64,000 nt of DNA from Paenibacillus oralis (GTDB lineage: Bacteria > Bacillota > Bacilli > Paenibacillales > Paenibacillaceae). The DNA is taken from the NCBI RefSeq assembly GCF_003863965.1, contig NZ_RRCN01000002.1, positions 64,569 through 128,568 of the forward strand, in the 5' to 3' direction. Shown here piece after piece: positions 20,053 to 28,238 of this stretch. Numbering within the stretch: position 1 is the stretch's first letter; each line of letters starts with the position of its first letter. The notes below the pieces were generated by a model. The model did not search any database and was not told where the DNA came from. It saw only the letters and a program-made list of their open reading frames with translations. A program made the position numbers and the translations under genes.

Positions 20053-20187
20053 ATGGAAGATGAGCAAGATCCCCCAATTCTGTGGAAGAGGTTCTCGGTT
20101 CGCGATGACATTGACTACTTTGAAGACTGGCTAGTAGTGAACCAAGGAACCACACCTGAACAGCTTCGTGAGTCTTTAATTGCGTAA
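20053..20187 (+). CDS. small acidic protein, unknown
   Basis: 44 residues in the frame from ATG 20053 (MEDEQDPPILWKRF ... DDIDYFEDWLVV ... EQLRESLIA). The strong AAAAAAGGAG site is better spaced for ATG 20060 in another frame, which stops after 24 residues. Either a short spacing is used, or a one-base shift separates the start from the body. Confidence 0.4.
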   Translation: MEDEQDPPILWKRFSVRDDIDYFEDWLVVNQGTTPEQLRESLIA

Positions 20188-20293
20188 GACAAGTCGTCGG
20201 GTCAAATTGGAAGTCATTTCGAATTCGAAAAATTGGTGCGAACAAAACCAGCTTCACCCAAATTGATTAATATCTATGAGGAGGAAAGAAACC

Positions 20294-20824
20294 ATGGCAA
20301 CTTTGGAATTGTCGTATAGCGAAATTATGGAATCGAATGTAACTGGAATTCACGCAACCATTTATGATGACAGCGGCCGCATCGTTGCTCGCTTTCGGAA
20401 TTTTGATCCTGAAGCCGGGGAAACTTACGGGAACCAAGCCGATTCCTTTTTCATCCCTTCAGTTGAAACGGGTCTCGCAATGATGCGAAGCAATAAGGGG
20501 TATCATCAAATTCCGTTGAAAGAAGAGGACTTGGAGCAGAATTCGAACATCTTCGGGGTCTCGTTTACCACGGATCAAGTGCAAATCAGTATCCTTAGCA
20601 GCATGGGGCTCGTTACCGCTCAACTGGAAACAGAGGAGTCTTATCCAGGAATTCAAATACTTGTCGATGGTAACCTTTCTTCAGTGGTTGAATGCTGCGA
20701 AGACGAAGGAAGACTTATGATTCGTAACTATGTGGAATCCCATGATGTTCCGGTCTCCGTGAATGTTAAGACAGCCGATATCTCGATTCCAAAGGACTGG
20801 CCGGCTGAAATCAAATCGGTTTAG
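20294..20824 (+). CDS. hypothetical protein
   Basis: 176 residues from ATG 20294 (GAGGAGGAAAG upstream). Beta-rich, acidic, with no membrane segment; phrases such as GIHATIYDDSGRIVARFRNF suggest a strand-rich domain. No family recognised. It begins a run of three similarly sized hypothetical genes (20294-21916) with good ribosome binding sites and short gaps, probably one operon. Confidence 0.6.
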   Translation: MATLELSYSEIMESNVTGIHATIYDDSGRIVARFRNFDPEAGETYGNQADSFFIPSVETGLAMMRSNKGYHQIPLKEEDLEQNSNIFGVSFTTDQVQISILSSMGLVTAQLETEESYPGIQILVDGNLSSVVECCEDEGRLMIRNYVESHDVPVSVNVKTADISIPKDWPAEIKSV

Positions 20825-20866
20825 TTTATCGGACGATTGAAAAAGATTAATGGAGGGAATAGTCGA

Positions 20867-21409
20867 ATGAATCACTACTTAGCAAATTATGAGCAGGGCA
20901 TCGGCGACTTCAGTGTCGAGAGTCAGTGTGTTATTACTACTAACGGAGATGTAATGGAAGCTATTTCGTCTGTGTTCTCTCAAAATTGGGGCGACGAAAC
21001 AATTCAGCATGATGGTGATAACTATCGGTGGTTTGATGCTGAGGAGGAATGCTATATCAAGGTTTTATCAATAAATCCGATCGGGGACGCCGATGCTGAT
21101 GTCTTGAAGCAGTACATTGGGCATCATGAGGTAACTCTTGGACCCGTTATCCGCCATATCAGTAATGCCTGGGATAACCTCAGCATGAGTGATGTACAGG
21201 AGTTCTTGAATAGTCTTAGCAAAGAGTTCCCGAACATGCCATTTTACTTTTATGATGTAGAAAGTGACCGGTTCAACGAAGTGGGTCTCATTGCTGCAAG
21301 TATTCCCATGACGACCGACGAGGCGATCGCATGGTATTTCGGCAAGTTAGAAGAGAATTATATCGCAACTGGGATGGAAGCTGCAGATTTGAATACTCTT
21401 GAGAAATGA
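20867..21409 (+). CDS. hypothetical acidic protein
   Basis: 180 residues from ATG 20867 (TAATGGAGGG upstream). Acidic, no membrane helices. Nothing recognisable; the middle part (PVIRHISNAWDNLSMSDVQ) and C-terminus are helical. Second gene of the 20.3-21.9 kb run. Confidence 0.6.
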   Translation: MNHYLANYEQGIGDFSVESQCVITTNGDVMEAISSVFSQNWGDETIQHDGDNYRWFDAEEECYIKVLSINPIGDADADVLKQYIGHHEVTLGPVIRHISNAWDNLSMSDVQEFLNSLSKEFPNMPFYFYDVESDRFNEVGLIAASIPMTTDEAIAWYFGKLEENYIATGMEAADLNTLEK

Positions 21410-21451
21410 TGAATTTGCAAAAGAGTTAAAAACATTCATGGAGGGCTCGAT

Positions 21452-21916
21452 ATGCCAAAAATCCATTGTAGAACAACCGGCGAAATATGGGAATGTGATA
21501 GATTAAAGCCACTTCAAAATGTTATCTCTGTACGTATCGTTGAAACAACTGAAGCTCAGAACAGAGATGACTTTGAAATAATAGAGGCGACAGAGGACCA
21601 GAAACAAAAACTAAATCATCATATCGGCCGCTGCTTAAGGTTTTCAAAGCAATTTTATGAAAATGAATTACGGTATGTTTTTTGTGAGGATTGGTTCATA
21701 TATGCCAAGGATCGGTGTGGTAAGCTTTATTTTATAAATACCGAGTTGTGGCATAACTGGGCAGACCTTTCGGAAGAACAGCAGGACGACGAGAAAGCCG
21801 TTGAAAAGTATATGCTGCCTATTGCCAGAAAGAATTGGAATAGTTTGCGTTGGATAAGAGCAGACGAGAACCATTTCTCCGAAGTAAGTTTTCTTTTGTT
21901 GAGGTATCCAGCCTAG
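21452..21916 (+). CDS. hypothetical protein
   Basis: 154 residues from ATG 21452 (CATGGAGGG upstream). One Cys pair separated in sequence (IHCRTTGEIWECD) and an aromatic-rich centre (YVFCEDWFIYAKDRCGKLYF). No family recognised. Last of the 20.3-21.9 kb run; ends in TAG. Confidence 0.6.
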   Translation: MPKIHCRTTGEIWECDRLKPLQNVISVRIVETTEAQNRDDFEIIEATEDQKQKLNHHIGRCLRFSKQFYENELRYVFCEDWFIYAKDRCGKLYFINTELWHNWADLSEEQQDDEKAVEKYMLPIARKNWNSLRWIRADENHFSEVSFLLLRYPA

Positions 21917-22027
21917 TAATCAGGCTTTAATACTCGATATGAAGCAGATATAATATCTCCTACAGAAGAAAGGTAAATTCATTTCAAAATAGTTTATATA
22001 AAAACAATGAAAATGAGGAAAAAGCCA

Positions 22028-22939
22028 ATGGAAATCTTTACACCTTCATCAAATATACTTAAGTCAAATTTGTATAGAGAGGTGATTGAATCAATTGAAA
22101 GTATAGGTATGAATTTAACATTCTTTATGAAAGATAATCAACCTGAGTCTGCGCTAACAAGGTATCTAGCAAATAAAGAGGTACAAATTATATTTAAATC
22201 TTCTGAAATCCATTACGAAGCGCTATATTATCATGAATTGCTTCATGTAAAACTAAAATTATTGGGCTTTCCACAAATACGAAGGTTTAACAAAGTGAAA
22301 ATTCCACTGTGGCTAAAAGAATCTATCAATTCGTTATCAAATACGTTAGATCATACTTACATCTTTGAAGAAATGAGAAAAATAGGCGTTAATCAATCTG
22401 AATTAAATCAGGCCTTTTTGAATGATGTACTCTTAACTGTTGAATTGGAGAATGTGGCCGACCTGTGTCATGCTGTTAACTTCCTGGAGTTAAACTTACG
22501 TAATGAGCAAGCATTCAATGAATTAAGAGATCAATTATCTCAAAAACAATATATTGGTTATAGGCTTTTTAAAGAAATGGAGAAACTTGTTGTAGATGTT
22601 TCAACACCTGAGAAAATGAGGGGGGCATACGCAAGTTTATTTAAATTGATTGATAGTTTTCTTTATGATCAATTTGGTAATAAACAGTACCTGGATTTAA
22701 TATACGCAGTAAATCCTGGGTACCCGAATGACTTTTTGTATAAAAACTCCCGGGAATTGTTATATACCAAAGAAGTTTCAGATTTTGGATCTTATGTTTT
22801 TGTTTTAGATAGGATACATCATCAGAACTGTTTCTTATTGAGTGATAGCAATGGAAATAGTGTATCTAAAGAAATAATAAATGACTTTCTGCAGGAACGT
22901 ACATTGGCAGAGGTTGTTGAATATTTTGAGCATAATTAG
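22028..22939 (+). CDS. putative zincin-like metallopeptidase (HExxH)
   Basis: 303 residues. The segment EALYYHELLHVKLKLLGF holds the H-E-L-L-H zinc motif. A downstream acidic/His segment (ENVADLCHAVNF) could supply a third ligand. The remainder is helical with no signal peptide, so a cytoplasmic protease or a protease-like fold is expected. Base composition is visibly more AT-rich than the flanking genes, pointing to separate acquisition. The start at ATG 22028 has GAGG nine bases upstream; ATG 22007 is an alternative. Confidence 0.55.
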   Translation: MEIFTPSSNILKSNLYREVIESIESIGMNLTFFMKDNQPESALTRYLANKEVQIIFKSSEIHYEALYYHELLHVKLKLLGFPQIRRFNKVKIPLWLKESINSLSNTLDHTYIFEEMRKIGVNQSELNQAFLNDVLLTVELENVADLCHAVNFLELNLRNEQAFNELRDQLSQKQYIGYRLFKEMEKLVVDVSTPEKMRGAYASLFKLIDSFLYDQFGNKQYLDLIYAVNPGYPNDFLYKNSRELLYTKEVSDFGSYVFVLDRIHHQNCFLLSDSNGNSVSKEIINDFLQERTLAEVVEYFEHN

Positions 22940-22954
22940 AAATACGTTTTTTCT

Positions 22955-22992
22955 TGAGAAAGGAGCTGCAATCTTACAGCTCTTTTCTCATA
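22955..22992 (+). terminator. intrinsic terminator
   Basis: GAGAAAGGAGCTG (22955-22967) pairs with CAGCTCTTTTCTC (22977-22989). It ends the HExxH gene. Confidence 0.75.
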
Positions 22993-23690
22993 TTGGTGGT
23001 TTGTACTCTATGTAAAAACAGACTTGTTATATCGGTGCTCCGTGGGCGTAGATATGTTGTTAAACTGATGGTCATGATGATGAACCTCGAGGGCTGACCA
23101 CCGTTGTTGAAGTCTGTTCGAAACCCTTCTGGTTGTTTGCCGAAGAACTGCTACAATTCCGAAATTAATGGGGAATATGTATAAAAGGAGGGATGAAACT
23201 TTGATAGCAATAGGCGACATTTTGAAAAAGTATCCAGTACACATAGTAACCTTATATTTTTAGGTTACTCTTCTTCAATATATAAAAATAAATACTTGAA
23301 GTTTTAGGTGCATTATTGGGACCCGTTACTATTAATTTCATAAAATATACTGCTTCAATATTCATTATGGGAGGAATGTGTGTGATCCACCTATTCGTTA
23401 GAAAGGATGTTCCTAACGTTTTGATTCGGTTATTTCGTCCCTTTCCGCTTTTATCTATTCTTTGATTGCTGGTGTTTATGCAGTCATTTCAATTTTGGGA
23501 GGACACATTGAAACTCTTTTTCCCTTTCGCCATGGGTTCTGTTAGTCACGACGCTTTTCACGAAAGCGATCGGTGCAGTTTGTATGGCTGTCATTGCTTT
23601 ATGCTTGTTGCAGGAGCGCCAAGCCAGATGGGATTAAGAAGGGGATTGTGCTATTCAATCGCAATCTTTTTTTCTTCAATCCTCTCCTTT
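22993..23690. other. 700 bp without an intact gene; eroded small membrane-protein gene
   Basis: A good start (AAAGGAGGG then TTG near 23201) opens only 20 codons (AIGDILKKYPVHIVTLYF) before a stop. Frames just beyond read LGALLGPVTINFIKYTAS and CVIHLFVRKDVPNVLIRLF with intervening stops, as expected for a decayed small membrane protein. A terminator-like GATTG...CAATC with T7 lies at 23644-23673. Confidence 0.4.
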
Positions 23691-23872
23691 ATGATATAAT
23701 ATTTTCATATCCTAATCTCTGTTAATTTGTTCTTCTCCCAGCATGCGCAAAGGGAGCATTCTAAGCCAACAAAACACCTGACAAGGTGATCAAGATTGAA
23801 ACTCACACGATTCGTGTGTCCTTCCTCCTTGGTCGGTTTGTCAGGTGTTTTTTGCACCTACAACACAATTTG
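23690..23872 (+). ncRNA. leader RNA copy 4 (duplicate of copy 5)
   Basis: TATAAT at 23695-23700. The 5' hairpin is CTCCC (23735-23739) / GGGAG (23752-23756) with loop AGCATGCGCAAA, then CATTCTAA. Terminator arms ACACCTGACAA (23774-23784) and its complement (23838-23848), then T6. The inner hairpin ACACGATTCGTGT sits between GTGATCAAG and CTTGGTC. Very similar to copy 5 at 26608. What follows is a broken copy of the methyltransferase start. Confidence 0.8.
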
Positions 23873-23890
23873 ATATAAGGAGTGACCAAG

Positions 23891-24000
23891 ATGAAACAGG
23901 AATTCTTGCGAAGCGGATAGAAGATGTAATTCAACAAAATGGACGGCCCATGAATTAAGGAAAATCGCATCCGTTGAGCACTACTGATCCTCGTAATGAG
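23891..24000 (+). pseudogene. remnant of a duplicated DNA methyltransferase 5' end
   Basis: From ATG 23891 the DNA parallels the start of the methyltransferase gene at 26807. Both have ATGAAACA(G/A)GAA, then GCGAAGCG or GCTAAGCG, then CAACAAAATGG(A/C)(C/A)GGCCCATG. Here a frameshift and stops break it within 40 codons. With leader copy 4 it forms a partial duplication of the 26.6-26.9 kb segment. Confidence 0.75.
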
Positions 24001-24152
24001 AAAATGTAAAACATTCGTCGTGATGGAAATAAGACGTTTTCTGCCTTGCTAAAGGAAAAGCCAACTGTGCAAAAACCCACATCATGTATTTGTGTGAGAG
24101 TGTCCATAATCAAGGAAATATCATTTCTATTAATAAAGAGCGGGAGGGCTTT

Positions 24153-24572
24153 ATGAATACAACAATCGGAAACTTTAAGATTTATGATTTGGTGGAAAAA
24201 TGTATTGTCGAAAATGATGTTGCCATTACATCGAACAATGATATCGCTACGGTGTCCAAGTTTGAAGAAATCCAAGAAGGGCTCTTTCTTCGAGCGATTG
24301 GCCGGCGTGATAGGTATGTATTAATACCTGAAGTACCGTTCAATGATATCGCATCCGGAGCCCCTTTATATTCCGGTGATATTTTAAGTAACGGAAAGAA
24401 TAACTGGGTCATTAAGTTCGACCTTGTGCGTGGCGTATTCTGCACGATGATCGAGTTCCCTGACGCATACAATCGATTGGAAGCCCTCCAGGAGTTTGGG
24501 TTTGAGAGGATCGGTAGTATTTTTTCTAATCCTGAACTCCTTACAGATAGGGAAATTGAGGTGTTCCTCTAA
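24153..24572 (+). CDS. hypothetical protein
   Basis: 139 residues from ATG 24153 (GCGGGAGGG upstream). Beta-rich, with no recognised motif. It abuts the next gene (stop 24570-24572, next ATG 24573), indicating translational coupling in a short operon with the 24573 and 24976 genes. Confidence 0.6.
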   Translation: MNTTIGNFKIYDLVEKCIVENDVAITSNNDIATVSKFEEIQEGLFLRAIGRRDRYVLIPEVPFNDIASGAPLYSGDILSNGKNNWVIKFDLVRGVFCTMIEFPDAYNRLEALQEFGFERIGSIFSNPELLTDREIEVFL

Positions 24573-24956
24573 ATGCAGTTCTTCTACCAGCAAATGCTAT
24601 GCCAAACCTGCCCTGACAAGAGAAGGGTGCAGCAAGCATTAGATGAAGCAAAGCGGATTACTAACCGCCTTCGGGAAATGATGGACGACAAGAGCAGAAT
24701 GTTGCATACTCAAAATGTACGGGCCACTCTTTTTCATACACCGATACAGTGCTCGGCGTCAGAAAATTCGTGCAATGAATTCAGCCAATATGAAAATGAC
24801 CTTCGTCTAGCCGTGCGGGAATTGGAAGCCACTTTCCTGGCCTTCCAAGAGGAACTACAAGGTCTTGAGGAGAAGAAAGCCTTAGCTCGTAAAGGCCGCG
24901 CTTTTGATCTGTTGAGGGGCTATTATCCTAAAGCGGCTTGTCTTATGCGAAGGTAA
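24573..24956 (+). CDS. helical protein with Cys pairs, unknown
   Basis: 127 residues starting immediately after the previous stop. The N-terminal C-x-x-C (MLCQTCPDKRR) is followed by long charged helices (ALDEAKRITNRLREMMDD, LEATFLAFQEELQGLEEKK), so a coiled coil with a possible metal site. No family recognised. Confidence 0.55.
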   Translation: MQFFYQQMLCQTCPDKRRVQQALDEAKRITNRLREMMDDKSRMLHTQNVRATLFHTPIQCSASENSCNEFSQYENDLRLAVRELEATFLAFQEELQGLEEKKALARKGRAFDLLRGYYPKAACLMRR

Positions 24957-24975
24957 GCAGAAGGGAGTCTTAAAA

Positions 24976-25485
24976 CTGAAATTCAAGGATATTCCCAAAT
25001 TCACTTCGGTACACGGTTATCAGATCAATGTTTTTCTTCATCAACTGAAAAGGAACATTGATGAGTATTTGGAGGCGGGACTTGAAATAAATCCCGATTT
25101 CCAAAGGGGCCACATTTGGACAGAGGATCAACAAATTCGATACGTGGAATATTTCTTACGCGGTGGAACATCAGCACGGATTATTTACTTTAACTCTCCG
25201 AATATCATGATGGGCGAGCTGCCGTTTGTCCTGGTAGACGGATTGCAACGACTTACCGCTCTTCTACGGTTTCTGAACAATGAAATCAAGGCCTTCGGAT
25301 ACTATTACATGGAGTTTGAGGGTCGGACCGATGTAAATCTGATTTTTGTCGTTAACGACCTTAAAACAAGGGAAGAAGTGCTTCAGTGGTATATTGAAAT
25401 GAATAGCGGTGGAACGGTTCACAGCGACGAGGAAATTGCTCGGGTGAAAATGCTCCTTGAGGAAGAACGACAAAAGGTAGGCTAA
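24976..25485 (+). CDS. DUF262/ParB-like N-terminal domain protein
   Basis: 169 residues if it starts at CTG 24976, eight bases after AAGGGAG. Without that, the frame's first usual start is TTG 25069, which would cut into the domain. Hallmarks are NPDFQRGHIWTEDQQIRYVE, LVDGLQRLTALLRFL and the region up to EMNSGGTVHSDEEI. DUF262 is the ParB-superfamily nucleotide-handling domain found in GmrSD and many phage proteins. The C-terminal nuclease domain of GmrSD (DUF1524) is absent. Follows the coiled-coil gene in the same operon. Confidence 0.7.
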   Translation: MKFKDIPKFTSVHGYQINVFLHQLKRNIDEYLEAGLEINPDFQRGHIWTEDQQIRYVEYFLRGGTSARIIYFNSPNIMMGELPFVLVDGLQRLTALLRFLNNEIKAFGYYYMEFEGRTDVNLIFVVNDLKTREEVLQWYIEMNSGGTVHSDEEIARVKMLLEEERQKVG

Positions 25486-25516
25486 TTTATCTAAAGTGAC
25501 AGGAGGCTTTATATCC

Positions 25517-25696
25517 GTGGTAATTGATATCGCTTTTGAAATGATGCGCGAACTCAACGGAGTGAAGTATATTTACAGCACGACTTTGACCGATTGTTTT
25601 CATGCGGTATGTAAAAAGTACGGGCTTGATCCAAAAGAACAAAATCAGGAAGACGCCGTTCAGAAAGTGCAGGCAGCCCTGCGGGTCACATACTAA
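25517..25696 (+). CDS. small protein, unknown
   Basis: 59 residues from GTG 25517, with ACAGGAGG about nine bases upstream. Compact helical sequence (VIDIAFEMMRELNGVKYIYS). No family recognised. Last gene before a bidirectional terminator. Confidence 0.55.
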   Translation: MVIDIAFEMMRELNGVKYIYSTTLTDCFHAVCKKYGLDPKEQNQEDAVQKVQAALRVTY

Positions 25697-25767
25697 ACAT
25701 CATCCTTCTCCCTTGGTTGGGATGAGTTGGTACAAGGGAGCGGAGCCCCGCTCCTTTGTAAGCAAAA

Positions 25768-25800
25768 AAGAAGCGGGTGGTCTCCCGCTTCTTTTTTTAT
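25768..25800. terminator. bidirectional terminator between convergent genes
   Basis: AAGAAGCGGG (25768-25777) pairs with CCCGCTTCTT, followed by T5 on the plus strand and by A-rich DNA that reads as T on the minus strand. It serves the gene at 25517 and the leftward gene ending at 25803. Confidence 0.8.
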
Positions 25801-25802
25801 AA

Positions 25803-26171
25803 TCAGAATTCGCTCGGATGCGTAAGTATCGAGATCGTTCCTGATGAAGAAACTTCGATATCCGCGTGTGATTGGATCACAATTCGCTTTTTCTGCTTTT
25901 TGACTTCAACCGTTGCCGGGATTTGATTAGAGAATAAGACATCTCCATTTTTAAATATTTGTATCGTGAGAAGAGTGAAGTCAGCTTTTGCCGGCATCAG
26001 AACGAATTGCTCGCATTCTCTTCCTCCGGAAAATGCAGTGCGAAAGACTCCGGTAAACATATCTTCATTTTTCATGTTTACAACCTCGATGACCCAAGGG
26101 GAAAACCCTGGCCTGTCGTAGATCATGCTGCAGGTTTCTTGCGTTTCATCCTCAACTACGTAGTTTGGCAT
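25803..26171 (-). CDS. hypothetical protein
   Basis: 122 residues in the minus direction, using the ATG at 26171-26169, which has GGAGG eleven bases upstream. Beta-rich (FVLMPAKADFTLLTIQIF, KKQKKRIVIQSHADIEVSS). No family recognised. Its upstream DNA carries the 19-bp repeats at 26276-26348, a likely operator region. Confidence 0.55.
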   Translation of the reverse strand: MPNYVVEDETQETCSMIYDRPGFSPWVIEVVNMKNEDMFTGVFRTAFSGGRECEQFVLMPAKADFTLLTIQIFKNGDVLFSNQIPATVEVKKQKKRIVIQSHADIEVSSSGTISILTHPSEF

Positions 26172-26275
26172 TTTGGAATAGACCTCCATTGTTTTTTATC
26201 TTTCCCAGTCTGAAGTAAGCTTCGAGAATTTCTTGAAATAGGCTTCGATTGATTCGTTGTTGGACTTTTGTTTCT

Positions 26276-26348
26276 GGTATCACATGATATTTTTGGTATC
26301 ACATGATATTTTTGGTATCACATGATATTTTTGGTATCAAATGATACC
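26276..26348. repeat. four tandem 19-bp GGTATCA-ATGATA repeats
   Basis: Units start at 26276, 26295, 26314 and 26333: three near-identical GGTATCACATGATATTTTT units and a last one that is the perfect palindrome GGTATCAAATGATACC. Each is a dyad, so repressor operators (or iterons) are likely. They lie between the leftward gene and the rightward promoter near 26360. Confidence 0.85.
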
Positions 26349-26607
26349 ATCATATTGACTGTTGAAAGTGTTTTTGTCAATTCTTTGCATACAAAGGTAC
26401 CTATGATAGATATATTTTGTAAGAAGTTATAAACGGATATATTTGTTTGAGAGGGAATGTGCTTTGAAAGGCATAGGAATTTTGATGAAGCACGTACTGA
26501 TCGTATATTTGCTCAACTCTTCTTTTTTTCATTATGTAAACATTATGAGATAAGGGCGAAGAAAGGGCCATTTCGGAGCAATCCATATTCTTCTTTCATC
26601 GTACCCT

Positions 26608-26782
26608 TTATGATATAATTCTCTTGTATCCTATTTCTCAATTTCTTCTCCCAGCGTGCGCATAGGGAGCGTTCTAAGCACATGAAGCACCTGACAAGGT
26701 GATCAAAAATCGAAATTCACACGACCCGTGTGTCTTTCTTCTTTGGTCGGTTTGTCAGGTGTTTTTTTTGCACCTACAACCC
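26608..26782 (+). ncRNA. leader RNA copy 5, upstream of DNA methyltransferase
   Basis: TATAAT at 26614-26619. The 5' hairpin is CTCCC (26648-26652) / GGGAG (26665-26669) with loop AGCGTGCGCATA, then CGTTCTAA. Terminator arms CACCTGACAA (26688-26697) and TTGTCAGGTG (26752-26761), then T8. The tail GCACCTACAACCC lies just before the ribosome binding site. The alternative small hairpin ACCTGACAAGGT shares the left arm. Confidence 0.8.
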
Positions 26783-26806
26783 AAAAAGGTTTAAGGAGTG
26801 AGCAAC

Positions 26807-27721
26807 ATGAAACAAGAAATTCTTGCTAAGCGCATCGCAGATGTCATACAACAAAATGGCAGGCCCATGCACATTAAGGAAATCGCAACCTACTTTCCCG
26901 ATAAGCCTGAATCGACTATTCGCGGAAGGTTATACACAAATCTTAAAAAGCGGTTTGAGCGTGTATCGAGGGGAGTATACATGCTGCTATCGGAAGATGG
27001 GGCCGCATTCGTTGTAGAAGGGGATGGAAGGAATCTTTCGGCTTTTGAGGATGAGAGCGTAGATGCCATTGTAACCGATCATCCTTGGAAAGATGAAGTG
27101 TCCAATAAAGGGACCAACCGTGTTTTTGACAAAACCTACGATCACACTTCGTTTCTCTATACCATTGAGGATTTTAAAGAAAAAGCGAGAGTCTTGAGGG
27201 AAGGTGCCTTCTTGGTCGAAATTCTTCCGGCAGAAAATGAAAATAACTGGAAGTATCTTTTTAAGATCAAGGCTATGGCTGAGGCAGTTGGCTTGAATTA
27301 CTACGCGAAAGTTCCGTGGAAGAAAGGAAAGTGTGTTTATAACACCGGTCGCAAGAGCAAAAATAGTGAGGATATCATGTTTTTCGTGAAAGGCAAGGCT
27401 CGACCTCTCCGTCCGGATAAACAACGTGGCGGTTGGATGAGTGGTACTTCCTATATGCTTCCAACAGAGTTTGATTTCGAGCCCATTCCCCCTAAGAAAA
27501 GGATTCATCAAGCCGAAAAACCGGTTGAGCTTTATGAGGCTATCCTTGAGGCAATTACGCTCCCAGGGGAAGTGGTAGTAGACCAATTTGCCGGAAGCGG
27601 GAACCTTGGCCGCGCGACGATGAGGAAAGGACGAATCGCCGTTTTATTTGAGATTCTGAAGAAAAACGTAAGCCGTATGATTCAAAATCTCTCCATTCCA
27701 GAGCTAACTTTACAAGTGTAA
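26807..27721 (+). CDS. DNA methyltransferase (N4/N6, beta-type) with N-terminal HTH
   Basis: 304 residues. An N-terminal winged-helix segment (RIADVIQQNGRPMHIKEIAT ... TIRGRLYTNLKKR, HARE-HTH/HB1-like) is followed by the catalytic domain. Motif IV reads VTDHPWKD (canonical DPPY is altered to DHPW), and the SAM motif I comes late as VVDQFAGSGNLGRATM. The order IV before I is the beta class. KPVELYEAIL is the usual helix before motif I. The substitution in motif IV could alter activity. ATG 26807 has AAGGAG seven bases upstream. Behind leader copy 5. Confidence 0.8.
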   Translation: MKQEILAKRIADVIQQNGRPMHIKEIATYFPDKPESTIRGRLYTNLKKRFERVSRGVYMLLSEDGAAFVVEGDGRNLSAFEDESVDAIVTDHPWKDEVSNKGTNRVFDKTYDHTSFLYTIEDFKEKARVLREGAFLVEILPAENENNWKYLFKIKAMAEAVGLNYYAKVPWKKGKCVYNTGRKSKNSEDIMFFVKGKARPLRPDKQRGGWMSGTSYMLPTEFDFEPIPPKKRIHQAEKPVELYEAILEAITLPGEVVVDQFAGSGNLGRATMRKGRIAVLFEILKKNVSRMIQNLSIPELTLQV

Positions 27722-27729
27722 AGGGAGGG

Positions 27730-27758
27730 AAGGTCTGCTATCCGCAGGCCTTTTCTTA
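27730..27758 (+). terminator. intrinsic terminator
   Basis: AGGTCTGC pairs with GCAGGCCT across a five-base loop, followed by TTTTCTT. Confidence 0.75.
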
Positions 27759-27781
27759 TCTTATTTAACATCTCCTGGTTT

Positions 27782-27960
27782 CGTGATATACTGAATACAT
27801 ACCATTTTTTTCTTTATGAACTCTTACTCTTCGGCACGAGCAGAGGAGCATTCTATTTAAGAAACACCTAACAAGGGTACTAAGGTTGAATTCACACTAT
27901 CCGTGTGTCTATTCCGACTTTGGTTGCTTGTTAGGTGTTTTTTATTTGCACCTATAACCC
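27782..27960 (+). ncRNA. leader RNA copy 6
   Basis: TGATATACT box near 27784. The 5' hairpin CTCTTC...GAGGAG (27828-27848) is followed by CATTCTATT. Terminator arms ACACCTAACAA (27864-27874) and its complement (27928-27938), then T6. The inner hairpin ACACTATCCGTGT is followed by TCTATTCCGACTTTGG. The tail GCACCTATAACCC is intact. Confidence 0.75.
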
Positions 27961-27985
27961 AATTTTCTTTAAAGGAGCGAAAAGG

Positions 27986-28182
27986 ATGAGAAATGCTTAT
28001 GTGACATTCACCCGAACGGTGAGAGTTGAAAACGTCAATAAATCTAGCCGAAGCAAATCCGGGAGCGAGCTGTACAGGTTTTCTACTAGGCGGAAATGGA
28101 TGACTTCTATGCGTCCGAAGCAAACATTCAATCCGTAGATATTGAGGAAAACGGTGAAGAAAAGAATGAAGAAGCAGGGTGA
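27986..28182 (+). pseudogene. small gene with frameshift and amber codon
   Basis: ATG 27986 (AAAGGAG upstream) opens MRNAYVTFTRTVRVENVNKS. The protein-like sequence then moves two bases over to RERAVQVFY, a TAG at 28087-28089, then AEMDDFYASEANIQSVDIEE, ending at 28182. One indel near 28045-28060 plus one C-to-T change would restore a 65-residue acidic-tailed protein. First gene behind leader copy 6. Confidence 0.5.
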
Positions 28183-28238
28183 TCAACCCACTTCACTTTT
28201 TTGTCCAAAAACCAAAACTAATCAAGGGAGCGATATTT

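Noticed and set aside
23690-23872. T-box riboswitch in front of genes
   Set aside because: The leaders have an antiterminator/terminator layout, but no T-box sequence (TGGNACCGCG), no stem I specifier loop, and they do not precede amino-acid or tRNA synthetase genes.
26401-26586. Minus-strand 61-residue ORF upstream of leader 5
   Set aside because: AT-rich shadow over a promoter region with no ribosome binding site.
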